This document shows, in pieces, positions 21,005 through 32,789 of a stretch of DNA of 64,000 nucleotides. The notes below the pieces were generated by a model, which worked only from the letters and a program-made list of their open reading frames with translations, made no database searches and was not told the origin of the DNA. Made by a program: the position numbers and the translations under genes. The stretch is from Diabrotica undecimpunctata (taxonomy: Eukaryota > Arthropoda > Insecta > Coleoptera > Chrysomelidae). How positions within the stretch are numbered: position 1 is the first letter of the stretch; every line of letters starts with the position of its first letter. The stretch is taken from NCBI RefSeq assembly GCF_040954645.1, contig NC_092806.1:22779644-22843643 (forward strand), in the 5' to 3' direction.

Positions 21005-22540
21005 ATTTTAGTAGAATTTGCTACATTATTTTTTTTTTTGGAAAACATTGTATACTATAATCATTATTTGGGTAAATATGCAAAAGTAGTAAAACCATGC
21101 CAACAGCACTTACATCAACGTCATTTGTTATGTCATACCAGCACCTAACGTGACTAGTAGCGCCGCCGCCATTACGAACGGCTGGGCCCATGCAAATCAC
21201 TCTCCCCATCCGTCCTATTCGACTTACGCTACTATTGGGTTTATATTGTGGAAGAGAAGGAGAGACGACCATCGACGATAAGACAAGACACAACGCCTTT
21301 CAGTAATTTTGGTTTCAAATATTTGTTTTATATATAATACCAGTTAGAGATAGTTTATTTTATAACCACTGTCTTCTAAAAAGTTAATATCAACAACACT
21401 AAATTTGTTTGAATTCAGTTTGGAAATATTTTATATTTTATACTGTCTATATTAGAGCGATTTACTTTTGTATTTATGTTGCATCGTTGAACATTAGTTC
21501 CCGTGTCTCTATCGACAATCCAAAATAGTGGCAAATTAATAGCGTAGCCTACATTAGAGATTTTAATTACCTCGTTAAATATATAATAACATTAAACATA
21601 TTACGTTTAAATTACATGGTTATTCATTGGGCGGTCCAGTAACCTCTATTTTACAATGGTACTCTCTCCGTTCGTTACATTCATTTCGGGCAGCAAAATT
21701 TCCCAGGAGAAATTAAAAAAGGTGGTGAAAAGAATGATTTCCTGTTTTTTCATAATTTCCATTAGAAAGGGGAATAAATTTGGCACAACGAGAGATAAAC
21801 GTAGCCATCTATTTAATTGTCAAATGTTTGCGAATCAGGTGTGTAATTTATTCCTTTGATTTGCAGTTTATTGATTTTCACAAACAATAATTATAACAAA
21901 GGTTTTTCAATTAATTAATAGTTTTCATTCGTTAATAAATTTGCCGCAAATATATAAAAAAGAAGGCAGCGTCACGTTTACAACTTCTCAGAGCCATTTT
22001 GTACAGCTTGATACAGTGAAAAACAAAAAATATAAAACAATTTATTCTGCTGTATTATGTAAAATACAAATCAAATATAGAATCCACAATGAGCGACGCT
22101 AGAAACACTACCCCCGCCCTCTTAGCTGTCTTTCGACTGCGATAGTGCGATAAGACCGACATTAATTAAGCGCAAACATCAAAAATGGTCAAATTGCTAT
22201 GACTGCTTAAAAAGCAAATATTTCCGATTTGTATTTGCATTTTCGTACATATCGACACCTCCTAGGTAGAATATCGTAAGTGTCAGTACAGCTGTTTAAA
22301 GGTTCGGTCATTGTTTATTGATGATTTTTCAGTGAGGGAACAACCAATATATTTGAAAATGTGCATAGTAATTACGAAATAGGTGGCTAATAATTTTGTG
22401 TAGTATTTAAATTAACATTGTTTCTTGTTTTCGAGAAAAATCACTTAGGATTTTTTACGTTGACCAACATAAAAGTAAATTATAGTATGTAACACTTACT
22501 ATGAATTACGTTGGACACTATACAAAACTATTTGATGTAT
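21005..22540. other. Stretch without a recognised gene
   Basis: A GC-richer patch at 21130-21300 contains GCCGCCGCCATT and could be a promoter or transcribed leader, but no exon can be supported. The long minus-strand open frame over it has no family motif. Confidence 0.3.
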
Positions 22541-22542
22541 TT

Positions 22543-22645
22543 TGAATAAAATCCTTTATAAAAAGGTATATAAAAAACCCAGTTGGGCTATGTTGCATTG
22601 ACAAAACGTTTTCGGAATAAATATTCCATCATCAGTGTCAAGTTA
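22543..22645 (-). repeat. Interspersed repeat copy with hammerhead-like core
   Basis: On the plus strand it reads AAAATCCTTTATAA, then GGTATATAAAAAACCCAG, then GGGCTATG, and ends CCATCATCAGTG. A related copy in the same orientation is at 35347-35441. On the minus strand 22635-22600 reads CTGATGA, a stem GGAAT/ATTCC, GAAA, AC/GT and GTC, the order of a minimal hammerhead ribozyme core. Confidence 0.55.
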
Positions 22646-22810
22646 ATACATGAATGTAGCCATGTATTTGATGTATGTGATAGATACTATATTCTTCTTT
22701 ATAAAAAATGTTAAATAATTGGTGTAAGTTTGTAATTAAAGTATTCAGAGGTATTTTTAGGAAAGTAGGCAATGAAAAAGCATGAAATTAATATTCATAG
22801 AATCACACTA

Positions 22811-23406
22811 TGTAACGATGTGCTGAACGTTCAACAGTTCGAACCGTGGGGGTGTCGATAATCACGCATCTATTTCCACGACGAGACGACGAGGTGGGGT
22901 TCGGAGCGGCTATTTAAGGCGAGCGACTGGCGGAATTAAGAGAGTCTTGGGGCTAACACTCTAGGCTACCTGGCTTGCTAGTGTATTGAATCTGCGAGCC
23001 AACCCGGACAGAGAGACTTCCGTAGTGAGGATTATACTCTGTCCTTAATCAAGCAGAACCCGTGGATATCGTGCATTGAACGTTACCGTCAACTCTGACT
23101 TAGAGTATAGCGTGGATCTGCTCAACCGAATGTTTCGATTGCGAGTGCGTTTGGCGCTTCCGCTGGATTGAGGTGGAAGCGAGTATAAGTCTGCGTGCGA
23201 TTGAATTCGCGTATTCCATTTTTTTTTGTTAGTAATAATAATTTTTCTTTTACAGGCGGCCGGGGAATTCACTCTCGCGGGATCCAGATGGGGACATAGA
23301 ATACATTTTATTTTTATTTTTGTATATAAGTGGAAATTAATAGATTTATTTTTATTTCAACCTGTGTTTTACTGAGTCTGTCGCTTCGAAAGAGCTACCC
23401 GTTACA
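22811..23406 (+). repeat. LTR of a retrotransposon, with adjoining primer-site-like start
   Basis: The 596-bp segment starts TGTAACGATG and ends CCCGTTACA, giving the TG...CA ends and a 7-bp inverted TGTAACG/CGTTACA. GGCTATTTAAGGCG near 22910 could be the promoter TATA. Directly after it comes AACTGGCGCTC, a tRNA-primer-site-like sequence, so this would be a 5' LTR. No gag or pol follows in 23407-24360, and flanking duplications for a solo LTR were not found. The element is therefore a truncated remnant. GC content is above the surroundings. The class (Ty3-like or BEL) cannot be decided. Confidence 0.65.
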
Positions 23407-24360
23407 AACTGGCGCTCATATTTTATTGAGAGAATTATCGTTAATTGTCATACAAATTCAAAAAGTAGTACCTTATTGTAATTATTTTAAGGTACCGTAG
23501 TCTAAATAAACCATGCAATAATTTTTAATAACCCTTATTATAAGATCCATCAACATAACGTAAATTTTAATTCTTCTAGTAACAAAAAAAAAAAAAAAAT
23601 ACAATATCACCTTCATTCTGAGTGTGCTCAACATCTAAAAAGCAATGACGAATATATACTTTTAAAGTGGATGCAACATACAAATAAATGGCTATGCTGC
23701 CGTCCTACGAAAGACCCCCGTATCTCCAGGTAACATTGTTTTGAGAAAAATGCGGTTTAATATATTTTGTTTTGCCCTAAAATTTACCTGCCGTATTGGC
23801 GTAAAATTAATATTATAATGGTTTTTGACTACCCTGAAAATTATTATGTATAAATAAACTTGATAAATAATCAGATGCTACTAGAAAATGGAGTTACGAG
23901 ATTTAAAATTTCTTTGAGCATGCAATAATTCTTAGTAAAAACCCCGTAAAACGAAAAATTGTTTTTTACGTGGTTCTTACTATAAACTTGCTTATACGTA
24001 AAATTAACAAGAAAACTGAAGATGCTATTTTAGTTTAGAAAAATTAAAGGCAAAATAAAATGGAGTTATGTAATTTTATTTCAATCAAAATACACAGTAA
24101 GTAAAATTGCTAATTCGGATTTGACAATGGAAGATTCTGCCAAAAATGTCATTAATTTTCAGGCATAACTTCACTTAAGTTTTTTAGAATACTTTCCATT
24201 TTAGTTTTTGGGGTTGAGTTTACCGAAAGTACAAGCTGATTATAGCCGTAAATGTCAAACATGGAACAAAAAATTTCGGTATAGCAATGTTAGCATGTTT
24301 TTATAATGTATGGCGCTCATGGGGTCCGGTACAGCAGTATAACCATTTTTATTTACTTTT
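23407..24360. other. AT-rich stretch without a recognised gene
   Basis: AAAATGGAGTTA occurs near 23888 and again near 24058, a weak direct repeat. No pol or gag motif after the LTR. Confidence 0.3.
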
Positions 24361-24365
24361 ATTTG

Positions 24366-25880
24366 CTAAAAGTCTAACTCTCGCATATCTCCTTTATAAT
24401 CCGTTTGAACTTTTAATGTGAAAGCTCCTTGTTCAACTATAATTTTTGTTATCTGAGAAAGATAAATTCGTGGACAGATATTCTTTAGTTTTGCTTGCGA
24501 TGAAAAATTTTTCCATTCACGAAAATCAGACACCATCATTTCTTTGACATCTACGTGTCCAGAGTTGGATTTTTTTACATCTTCCACAAAATCATAAAAG
24601 TCATACACTGTTTTCATCCTTTTTAGAGAAAGTTCTACCTGGTGATGAAAGCTATTCCCGGACCTGAAGCTATATCCAGGTTCGAAGTAATTAATTACAA
24701 TATCTGTTGCGGATAGCTTGTTCGAATTTATTATATACACCAAGAATGACAAAAAGGACCAATTTTTGTTCTGAGAGGAACAGTTATCTAACCAAAAGAT
24801 AAAGTGTTTAGCATCCCGGTTGTGTAAAAGAAATGCATAAAATGTCCTGATTAAATCTTCTTTTGACCTCCCAGATATGGTTTGATGCCATAAGGCTGCA
24901 TATGGTTTTCTAGACCTAAATTTACCCAAAAGCACAAAACTTTCGTTATATACGACAATTCTTTGATGTTTTGAAATAAATTTCATCTAACACATAGAAA
25001 CCTTATTAGCGCCTATTTTATTCTGCCCTTCATGCCACACGAAGAAAGTACCTTCTTTATCCACGACATTGAAAACAGTGAAGTTGAATATTACTAGTTT
25101 ACGTTTATAATAAAGATTATAAAGAAAGTATAAAGAAAGGTTTTGGCTTAGTTTTTATCAAAGCACTTTCTTTCACGCGTGAAATTTTTACTAGGCAGAT
25201 GTGATACATAAATCTCTGTTTCAAGCAATGTTGGTATAGATTTATTTTTTTAAATGTAACATTTATCACACTGGTCCTTTTTGAGAACGTAAAAACTAAA
25301 TTTAAAATGTTCGGTAACAATATCACGATATTGCTTTACAGTATTAAATATAGAGGAGTATACCTGTTCGTCAAATCATTCCTTGTATAAATTAAATAAG
25401 CGATGAGAATTCAAATCACTATCTAAATATAGATTACCACTTCTACTTTGTGTATACTGAGATTCTACGGGTTGATTGGACTTGATGTTATCACATACAC
25501 TTTTGACAATATCTTCTGTTATCACCTTACGATGATTGTGATGGCATCTCTGATCTAATTATATCAAACCTCTAGTAACGTCTAGTTTTTCCTAAGCAGT
25601 GTAGACAAACTCTTCACTTATAGAGAAAGTATTTAAAAACATATTTTTGCAAACAGGTATAAATTCACCTCTCTTCCCCCTTGATACTGTATCAGTAAAA
25701 ACCCTTCGTTTTTTTTTTGTTTTAGTACTAAGTAAACTACAAAATCCCATTGCTTTTTTCTCTCTTAGCTAAATACCCGTATTATTGAAAATGAAAATCC
25801 TTTCATCGGTACTAATTTTTGAAGAACTTTTTTGTCTACAATTTTCTGGACACATTGGTTTAAATGATTTCGCAAACTGG
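24366..25880 (-). pseudogene. QNKN/EPG-family protein, most of its length, decayed
   Basis: Reading down the minus strand: MCPENCRQKSSSKISTDER (about 25860), CKNMFLNTFSISEEFVYTA (about 25650), RCHHNHRKVITEDIVKSV (about 25550), YLDSDLNSHRLFNLYKE (about 25420), then KRKLVIFNFTVFNV and GTFFVWHEGQNKIGANKV (about 25100-24990). A 206-codon open frame (24986-24366) follows, with FIFWLDNCSSQNKNWSFLSF, INYFEPGYSFRSG, HHQVELSLKR and DFREWKNFSSQAK. This is a multi-copy insect family of unknown role, which I believe Pfam holds as DUF7869. The Asp-containing LDNC-SQNKN strand followed by EPG-S-H resembles an RNase-H-fold transposase, but that is inference. Several stops and frameshifts break the upstream half. 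No terminal repeats were found around this copy. Confidence 0.65.
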
Positions 25881-26640
25881 TTGTACCATCACGACTTTTA
25901 TATGATTTATTATTATTAATCCAAGATGCAACATGCAACATGAGTCGACTTCTGATGTTACCTACATACTTTCGAGAAACCTGTTTCGTTTTCTAGAACA
26001 TTTCAGAGTTGATTCGGAAAATGAAGAAATCGGGCTGTTAGCTTAATGTGTTAATGGTAGGCCAGTAGTGGATAAAACGGCTGACTGCGGTTTTTGTATA
26101 GCATTTTCATATCAAGGACAAAAGTAGTTATCACAATCGCAGTTTAAATGGTTTTTAGCACACTCTTAGAATGGAATGTGTGTATTATCTTCCTCTGACT
26201 GGTTCGCTATTGATTCTAAAAATAATTCAAGGTTAAGTTGTGTACCTATAAATAATTATATTATTATTATATTTATTATTTTTTATTTATAAATATTTAC
26301 CAGAAAACGGGGAAGGAGGAGCGTTATTTAAATATTCTTCAACTGTGACAAAAAATCCATAATTTGTTCTATTGCACTCATATCTACATCCGATGGCAAA
26401 AGTGCTGGAAAAAGAAACTGAAATTAGTTAAATGTAAAGCGTTTTTGGCACGTATTATGTTGTAACTTAAATAACTAAACGAGGTAATCTATGGCCAGAA
26501 GTACCTAGATACGATAAAAAAACAATATGAAACGCCAACGTAAAACATCGTATCTTATTTTATTTATCGTATGGCAATTACAACACATTTAGAACAAATA
26601 CACAAACACTAGTAATATAGGTATTTGACAAACTTTAAAT
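25881..26640. other. Stretch without a recognised gene
   Basis: No coding motif. The part nearest 26640 is probably the 3' untranslated end of the Jockey LINE on the minus strand. Confidence 0.3.
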
Positions 26641-26642
26641 AG

Positions 26643-28694
26643 TTACAAACAAACATCAAGTGTATTTATATAATCAATTGACTCTGAAGTTGCAAACAGG
26701 AAGTCTTCAGGGCTACCATTGTAGGATCTTGAGGGACACTCTTAAATAATGTGGTCGATGGTTTGGTTCTCCCCACAGTCACATTGAGGAGACGGGTTCT
26801 TTCCCCATTTATGTAGCATGTATGCACATCTGCCGTGTCTGGTTCGGATCCTATTTAGAGTGGACCATGTTTTGCGTGGAAGATCAAAACCAGGTGGCTT
26901 GTGGGTAATGCAGGGCATGTTATTTTGCCATTCGTTCCATTCTTGGGACCATGCATTCGTGATGTTGAACTCCTCATGTATTATTCTTGCCGTTTTCATT
27001 GGTGGTTTTCTAGAACGGAGACGGGTATTTCGTGCATCCTCGGTATCTTGGTGGATCGGCAGGTTTATATTGTTCATGATCTTTTTGTGTTCACGTGTAA
27101 GTGCGTCGACTCGTCGTAAATGTGGAGGTGGGATGTGACTTAATACTGGAAGCCATTGGGTGGGAGTTGATTTAATTGTACCAGCTATCATCCTCATAGT
27201 GCTGTGCAGCTGATTGTTGACCTTTTTTACGTGTGGACTGTGTAGCCAGACTGGAGCACAATATTCAGCGGTCGAGAAAACAAGGGCTAAGGCAGTAGAG
27301 CGGAGAGTGGAAACCGATGCTCCCCAGGTGGTACCGCAGAGCTTCTGTATAATGTTATTTCTTGTACTCAATTTTTGGGCAGTTTTTGTTAAATGCTCTT
27401 TAAATGATAGCGTTCTGTCTAGTGTTACGCCCAGGTACTTCGGTGTTTTGTTGTGGGTAAGTGTGGTATTTTCAAACCGTATGTTGAGTTCCTTTCCAGC
27501 AAGTTTATTGTTCAGGTGAAAGCAACTAACTTCTGTTTTGGATGCATTTGGTTGAAGTCGCCACTTGCGAAAATATTTGCCCAATGTATATAAGTCTGCC
27601 GTCAGAACTTCTTCAGACGTTTCTAGTATTCTGCATCGTGTATCGAGGGCCCAGTCATCGGCGTATCCAAACTTTCTTGACTGTGTTTCCGGCATATCTG
27701 CTAGGTATAAGCTAAATAGTAGTGGAGAGAGCACTGACCCTTGTGGTAGGCCATTCTTAAGTTTCTTTGGTAGGCTGATATCTGTGCCCATCACTACTTG
27801 AAACATTCGGTCGTTGAGCATGCTATCTATTAGGCGTGCTATTGGTTTACAGGGGATTGCACGGAGAATTTTGTATATAAGGCCCTCTCTCCATACTGTA
27901 TCGTAAGCTGCCGAGAGATCAATAAATGCCGCTGAAGTTTTAAGTCTTCTTTGGAAACCCGCTTCGATGTAGGTGATGAGTGACATTACCTGGTTTGCAC
28001 AGCTTCGTTCTGGTCGAAAACCCGCTTGTTCGACTGGGATCGCCTGGAACAGTTCTGTACTGATTCTATTATATATAAGCCTCTCTAATAGTTTGTAGAT
28101 GGCAGAGAGAAGCGCAATTGGTCTGTAGTTTTTTAGGTTGTCGGCGGGTTTGCCTGGCTTTAGTATGGCTATTATCTTAGAGCGCTTTAGTTCTTGTGGA
28201 ATATTTCCAGTTACCATGATGTCTGTGAAAAATCGAGCCAGCCAAACTTTTGTATACTTGCCACAATTTATTAGGAATTCAGGGTGAATATTATCAAATC
28301 CTGGTGCCTTTGCTGGCTTAACGTCTTTAAGAGCCTTTGATATGTCTTCGCTGGTGAAGGGGAGGAAATGCTCCGTTTCTGTGGCTACGTGTTTTAAAGT
28401 TTTAAGTTCTCTCTTTACGAAAATGGTGTGTGCTTTATCCTTTGGTGCCCTCGATGTTTTTACTATATGTGATGCTACGGCATCTGGCTTTACGGCTGCC
28501 TCTCGGCGTTTCGTACGGACACCACTCCCTAATTTTCTCAGTAATGACCATGCCTGTCTGCTTGATTTCTGGAAGTTTAGACTTTCCACTGTTTCGGTCC
28601 ACTTTTGGCTTCTAGCGGCGTCTAGGCTGTACAGTAGTTCATCCGCTATTTCTTGGTCGCCAGTTTCATAAAGCTCTGATCGTATCATATACAT
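26643..28694 (-). pseudogene. Jockey-clade LINE pol, 5' truncated, 650-codon open RT frame
   Basis: The open frame of 650 codons (28694-26742) carries the whole reverse transcriptase: KAPGFDNIHPEFL near residue 130, LKNYRPIALLSAIYKLLER near 187, motif A AFIDLSAAYDTVW near 256, GLPQGSVLSPLLF near 315, catalytic FGYADDWAL near 342, and KYLGVTLDRTL after it. The C-terminus has QCDCGENQTIDHII and, past one TAA, ECP, completing a zinc knuckle; the frame then runs to a natural-looking stop at 26643. The endonuclease and ORF1 are absent, so the element is 5' truncated near 28700. It is the best preserved RT in the window. Only one nonsense change separates it from a full C-terminus, so it inserted fairly recently. 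Confidence 0.9.
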
Positions 28695-28931
28695 ACGACA
28701 TAATTTTTATTTATTTTCTGGTGTAAAATATCTTATTTAATAGCGCAAACAACGTAAAGTATAGTAAATATAACTTACGATATTTTTCGTCGGTAAAGAT
28801 AAAAATTATTACGTTTATAATAAAATACTCATTTTACTACAAAATATCAATACACAATAATACATACCTTCATTTCTTTCACTTTCTTCAATTAAATCTT
28901 CGCCCCCCCTGTATAATATCGGTAGTAGAAC

Positions 28932-29473
28932 ATATAATTGTATCTTCTTTATGTGCCGTCTTCTACCGAAGGTTGGCGACCATCAAACGAGAGGTTTCTC
29001 TGTTTTGTGCCGCATGTATTATGTTCGCGGCTTCTGGTATTTGAAACCATTCTCTCAAATTTCTCAGCCAGGATTTCTTCTTTCTACCCAAACCTCTTCT
29101 ACCTTCAATCTTGCCTTCCACAATAAGCTGTAGCAGACTGTACTTATCTTTACGGAACACATGGCCCAGGTATGACGCTTTCCTCCTTTTAACAGTTGTT
29201 AACAATTCCATCTCTTTACCCATTCGTCTTAATACCTCTGTGTTGGTCACTCTGTCTGTCCAAGGTATTATCAGTATGCGTCGATACAGCTACATTTCTA
29301 GAGCCGCTAACTTCTTTATAGTTGCTGCTGTTAACGTCCACCCTTCAACTCCGTAAAGTAGCGTAGAGAGTACGTAGCATTTCGTGGCGCGCCATCGGAG
29401 GTTAACGCTTAGGTGGCGGTTGCTTAAGAGCTTTCTCATTTTGATGAATTTGGATCTTGATATATAATTGTAT
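28932..29473 (-). mobile_element. RTE-like LINE 3' end with 12-bp TSD
   Basis: ATATAATTGTAT flanks the insert on both sides (28932-28943 and 29462-29473). Between them (28944-29461, minus strand) one frame with a single TAG reads SRSKFIKMRKLLSNRHLSV, then KCYVLSTLLYGVEGWTL, AALEM-stop-LYRRILIIPW, NTEVLRRMGKEMELL, KRRKASYLGHVFRKDKY and RRGLGRKKKSWLRNLREWF. This is the last 170 residues of an RTE-type pol (LLYG-E-WTL, LRRI, YLGH--R, GRR--GR-K-SWL-NLR). The TAG stands where Trp is expected. The 3' end is short and lacks poly(A), ending CACATAAAGAAG next to the duplication. The duplication at the 5' junction shows where truncation occurred. Confidence 0.87.
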
Positions 29474-30867
29474 ACTTGTACAAAAGTAAACAAACATACG
29501 ACATTTTACATTTTAATTTTGGAGACCTTCTATTAGAAATATTGAAATTTTAATTATTGCAGACGTTATTTTACATGCTTATAAGTATGAAAATGAAAAA
29601 AGTGAAAAGCCGAAATTTGTTTGTTACGATACTTTGCGTAGGAGGTGTCGATATATGTACCTATTTGCTTATGTAATCAGAAAATATTAATTAAAACTCA
29701 TGCGAAAAAAAAAATATTTGTTTGTTGACCGGTGTTATTCATTTAATTCACTTTAAAAAAATGCTCTACCAACCTAACCTAACCTCACACAACCTAACCA
29801 AGTTTGACCACTTTGTATATAAACTTAACCACTTTTTTAACCCACAATAAAGTACATAAAAGCAAAACTGGATTTTCAGTTAGAAAAATGCCGTCTAGTT
29901 TCACGATTCTCTATGGCTTTCAATTAAATTCGGCCAGAGTTCTTCATAAATAATATAAATTCATAACCTAACGGCCATTAGAACAATATGCATAAATAAT
30001 GCGGCCAACAATGGAATTCAATATTATACATGCAGAGATTAAAACCCGGACCAGGCTTCGTGCTACAATACAGACATTTCAGCACTGAATGAAATAGATG
30101 ATTTACAGTCTGGCTGGAGTCGGGTGAAGAGTTCCGGTCGGCCGGCCCTCCTTTACTCGTTTACACCTCCTCTTGGGACCATTATGTTCTTGCGGCCACT
30201 CCACACGAGTCTCACGGTCTATTGTTCTCCACATTCATTAAGATTACCGATAATCACAACTGCTATAACTTAGCAACTCACAACTCTCCACCCCGGTGTC
30301 TAATGAAGTACTTAGATAGCGACTAGGGAAAATCTGCTATTTAAATGAGCCGTAAATATTTGATAATAAAGGGGATAACTACATTTATTCACCTCGCGCC
30401 CGAATTTATTCTCGGCTCTAATGGAAATTATCGGAAAAACAGGAAATCCTTCTCTTTCCTGTAGTTTTTAATTCAGTATAAGGGTGTATATAATTGGGGT
30501 ATACATAAAAAAATCAGAATTTTTCGTTATCCAGCATAATTGTAATATTCTACTAATAAAGGGATAATAAATGTAATAATAATCATGCGGATACATAGAA
30601 CTTATTTTTCGTTTTAGGATCGCGCTACATTTAGACTATAAATCAAGTGTTTTAAATGTTTTCTTTCATTTTTAACATTTAACATTTTGCAATAAATCAC
30701 AAGTAACTGACAACAAAATATTTCGATATCCCAAATATCCCGGGTTTGTTTTGCTTACCCTATCTCGAGCCCGGCAATCTTTTTCCCCAATTTTTGACCC
30801 CCTTTAAGTAATACCCTATGTGTTAGTCATAGGGTATTACTACTATAGGGCATAACCGTTACAAGCT
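29474..30867. other. Non-coding stretch, partly complex sequence
   Basis: No gene recognised. The part from about 29990 to 30480 is less repetitive and less AT-rich than its neighbours and shows no TE motif. CCTAACCTAACCT near 29775 is too short to be telomeric. Confidence 0.3.
30807..30841. repeat. Perfect 14-bp hairpin, 7-base loop
   Basis: AGTAATACCCTATG, loop TGTTAGT, then CATAGGGTATTACT. It lies just before a decayed Jockey element. No U-run follows, so it is not a bacterial-type terminator. Confidence 0.8.
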
Positions 30868-32275
30868 ATATGAGACAAAAGAAAATTGGATTCCACATTG
30901 TACTAACTTCAACAGAATAGAGCAATTAGAATTGTATTAAGAGGACTCCATCACACAATTTATACAGATGATATAAAAGCCGAACTTGCGAAAAAAGCCA
31001 CCATGTTAGAAACATAATCAATGTTAAACATAGACTAACAAAAGAAAATTTTCCACTATTCTTTATCGATCTTGAACCCAACACGAATAATAAAAAACAT
31101 ACGAAATAGAATTTCTATTAAACTCAAAAATTAACGTAGAGGCTCTAAGACAAAAGAACATTATACTCCAGTGCACCAGACGGGTGGGAGGGAACTCCAA
31201 ATCATATTTCTTAAAAGCACATAATTGCGCAAAATGCAGTGGTCTCCATAATACAAAAACATGTACTATACCTGAAGATACTCCTGCATCTTGAGCTTTA
31301 TGTAATGGTAGCTATCCAGCCAATTACAGAGTTGCACTGTATATAGAGACCTAGTAAAACACAAAAACAGAAATAATGTAAATAAAATACATAAAAAATG
31401 CCCACACTACAATAGCTGCTTAATCAGAACAGCATGATACTCAACATGTAAACAACAGTCATATGCGAAATAACAAAATAATTGCTAAGAAAATAAGAAT
31501 AGTAGCCTGGAACACCAATGGCCTAACAAATCAATGTCCAAGAAATTACCTTATTTTTAAATAAGTAGTCAGTCAACTAATAGAGTAGTTGTCAAAATTC
31601 CATTTTACAAAACATATTTTATCCACCATCTTGACGGAACAGCTCTTGCAGGATCGACAATCATAGTCAAATCATCTGCTAAACATACCATTTTACAAAG
31701 TGATTCCACACTTAAAATTCAGAACACTTTAATCAGAATAGAAAAGTTGTCTGGGGATCACGACTAACTACAACGGAAGGTAGAAACCTACATCGATCAT
31801 TACAGAAAAACAATTAATTCTTCTTATCCACAGGACAACCAACATACTGGCCAGGAGATAACAAAAAAATTCCGGATCTTCGAGATTTTGCAATATTTAA
31901 AGGTTTGCCTAATACGCATTCAAAAATAGAGCCTAGTTTTAACCTATATTGGACCATGGCGCCATAATATTAACATTAAATACAACTGTAATATACAATT
32001 AACAGCCAGTAAGTAAAAATCTACTTCTGTAAATGAAAAGGGTAATCCTAAAGACAACAATGTGCCATTACACATCAAACAAATTCTAACCGAAAATAGA
32101 AGAGCGCGTGCAAAATGACAAAGGTCCCAAAATCCACTCGATAAGACACAGTTAAATAGACTAACATGGCAGCAACATCAGCGCTAAATCAAGCTCGTAA
32201 TGACACCTTCAATTTGTATATTAACAATCTCTCTTCAAATGACCACTCTCTATGGAGAACAACTAAAAAATTAAA
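30868..32275 (+). pseudogene. Jockey LINE: ORF1 and endonuclease, heavily decayed
   Basis: The ORF1 part reads IRIVLRGLHHTIYTDDIKAE (about 30920-30980), and then zinc-knuckle remnants CAKCSGLHNTKTC and NGSYPANYRVAL (about 31225-31345). The start of ORF2 reads KIRIVAWNTNGLTNQCPRN (about 31485-31545). Then come HHLDGTALAGSTIIVKSSA and KIQNTLIRIEK (about 31630-31745), the TGQPTYWPGDNKKIPDLRDF block (about 31840-31890) and TENRRARAK...PLDKTQLNRLTW (about 32085-32170). This is the order gag zinc knuckles, AP endonuclease, linker. The RT is absent: the element stops near 32275 after a SLWRTTKKLKK-like stretch. Stops and frameshifts are everywhere, so this is an old copy. Confidence 0.7.
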
Positions 32276-32403
32276 AAAATATATTTTATAATGACGGTAT
32301 TATAATTATATAATATAGATTTTTGTTTCGATACAGGGCAGAGGCAAGCCGCTTATACGTATTTCGACCTCTTTAGATCTCCTCAAAGCGGTATAGCCAC
32401 TGC

Positions 32404-32669
32404 TTTGAAAAAATATTTATTAGGACGAAGGTGAAAATTTACAATTCAAATTTTTACCACTGTGCCTTCTAAAACTTGCAAAGCAAATAGCTTGAAAAAT
32501 TACTAGGCAAGGGAATCTAAAAATTGCATTCCACCTGCCATTCATCATAGTTAAAATTCGTAGTGAATTCAGTTTCTGGTATTCCAAACGGTGTAAAGAA
32601 ATAAAACATAATGTCGGTATTAGATTTTTGAAAAAATATTTATTAGGACGAAGGTGAAAATTTACAATT
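32404..32669 (+). repeat. 43-bp exact direct repeat, 223 bp apart
   Basis: The segment TTTGAAAAAATATTTATTAG and the following GACGAAGGTGAAAATTTACA occurs at 32404-32446 and 32627-32669. Both copies are preceded by related ATAATGNCGGTATTA sequence. It lies between the Jockey remnant and the gag remnant, and could reflect a duplicated end or leader of the LTR element that follows. Confidence 0.8.
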
Positions 32670-32789
32670 TCGTGACCAGTATTTAGAATAAGAACTACAA
32701 CCAGCTGCTATCAGCTATCAATATGTATCAAACATTCAAAATATGAGGAAGCTAAGAGAAAAGTTTTTAATTAAAAAATTCTCCAATAA

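Noticed and set aside
21021..21293. 90-codon minus-strand open frame in a GC-richer patch
   Set aside because: No domain, no family motif and no supporting splice or neighbour evidence.
27214..28671. Several plus-strand open frames across 26.8-28.7 kb
   Set aside because: They lie opposite the 650-codon reverse transcriptase frame and have no motifs of their own.
29770..29800. CCTAACCTAACCT resembling insect telomere repeats
   Set aside because: Only two to three units, with interruptions. Short CCTAA runs also occur near 10612 and 52010 and are common in AT-rich insect DNA.
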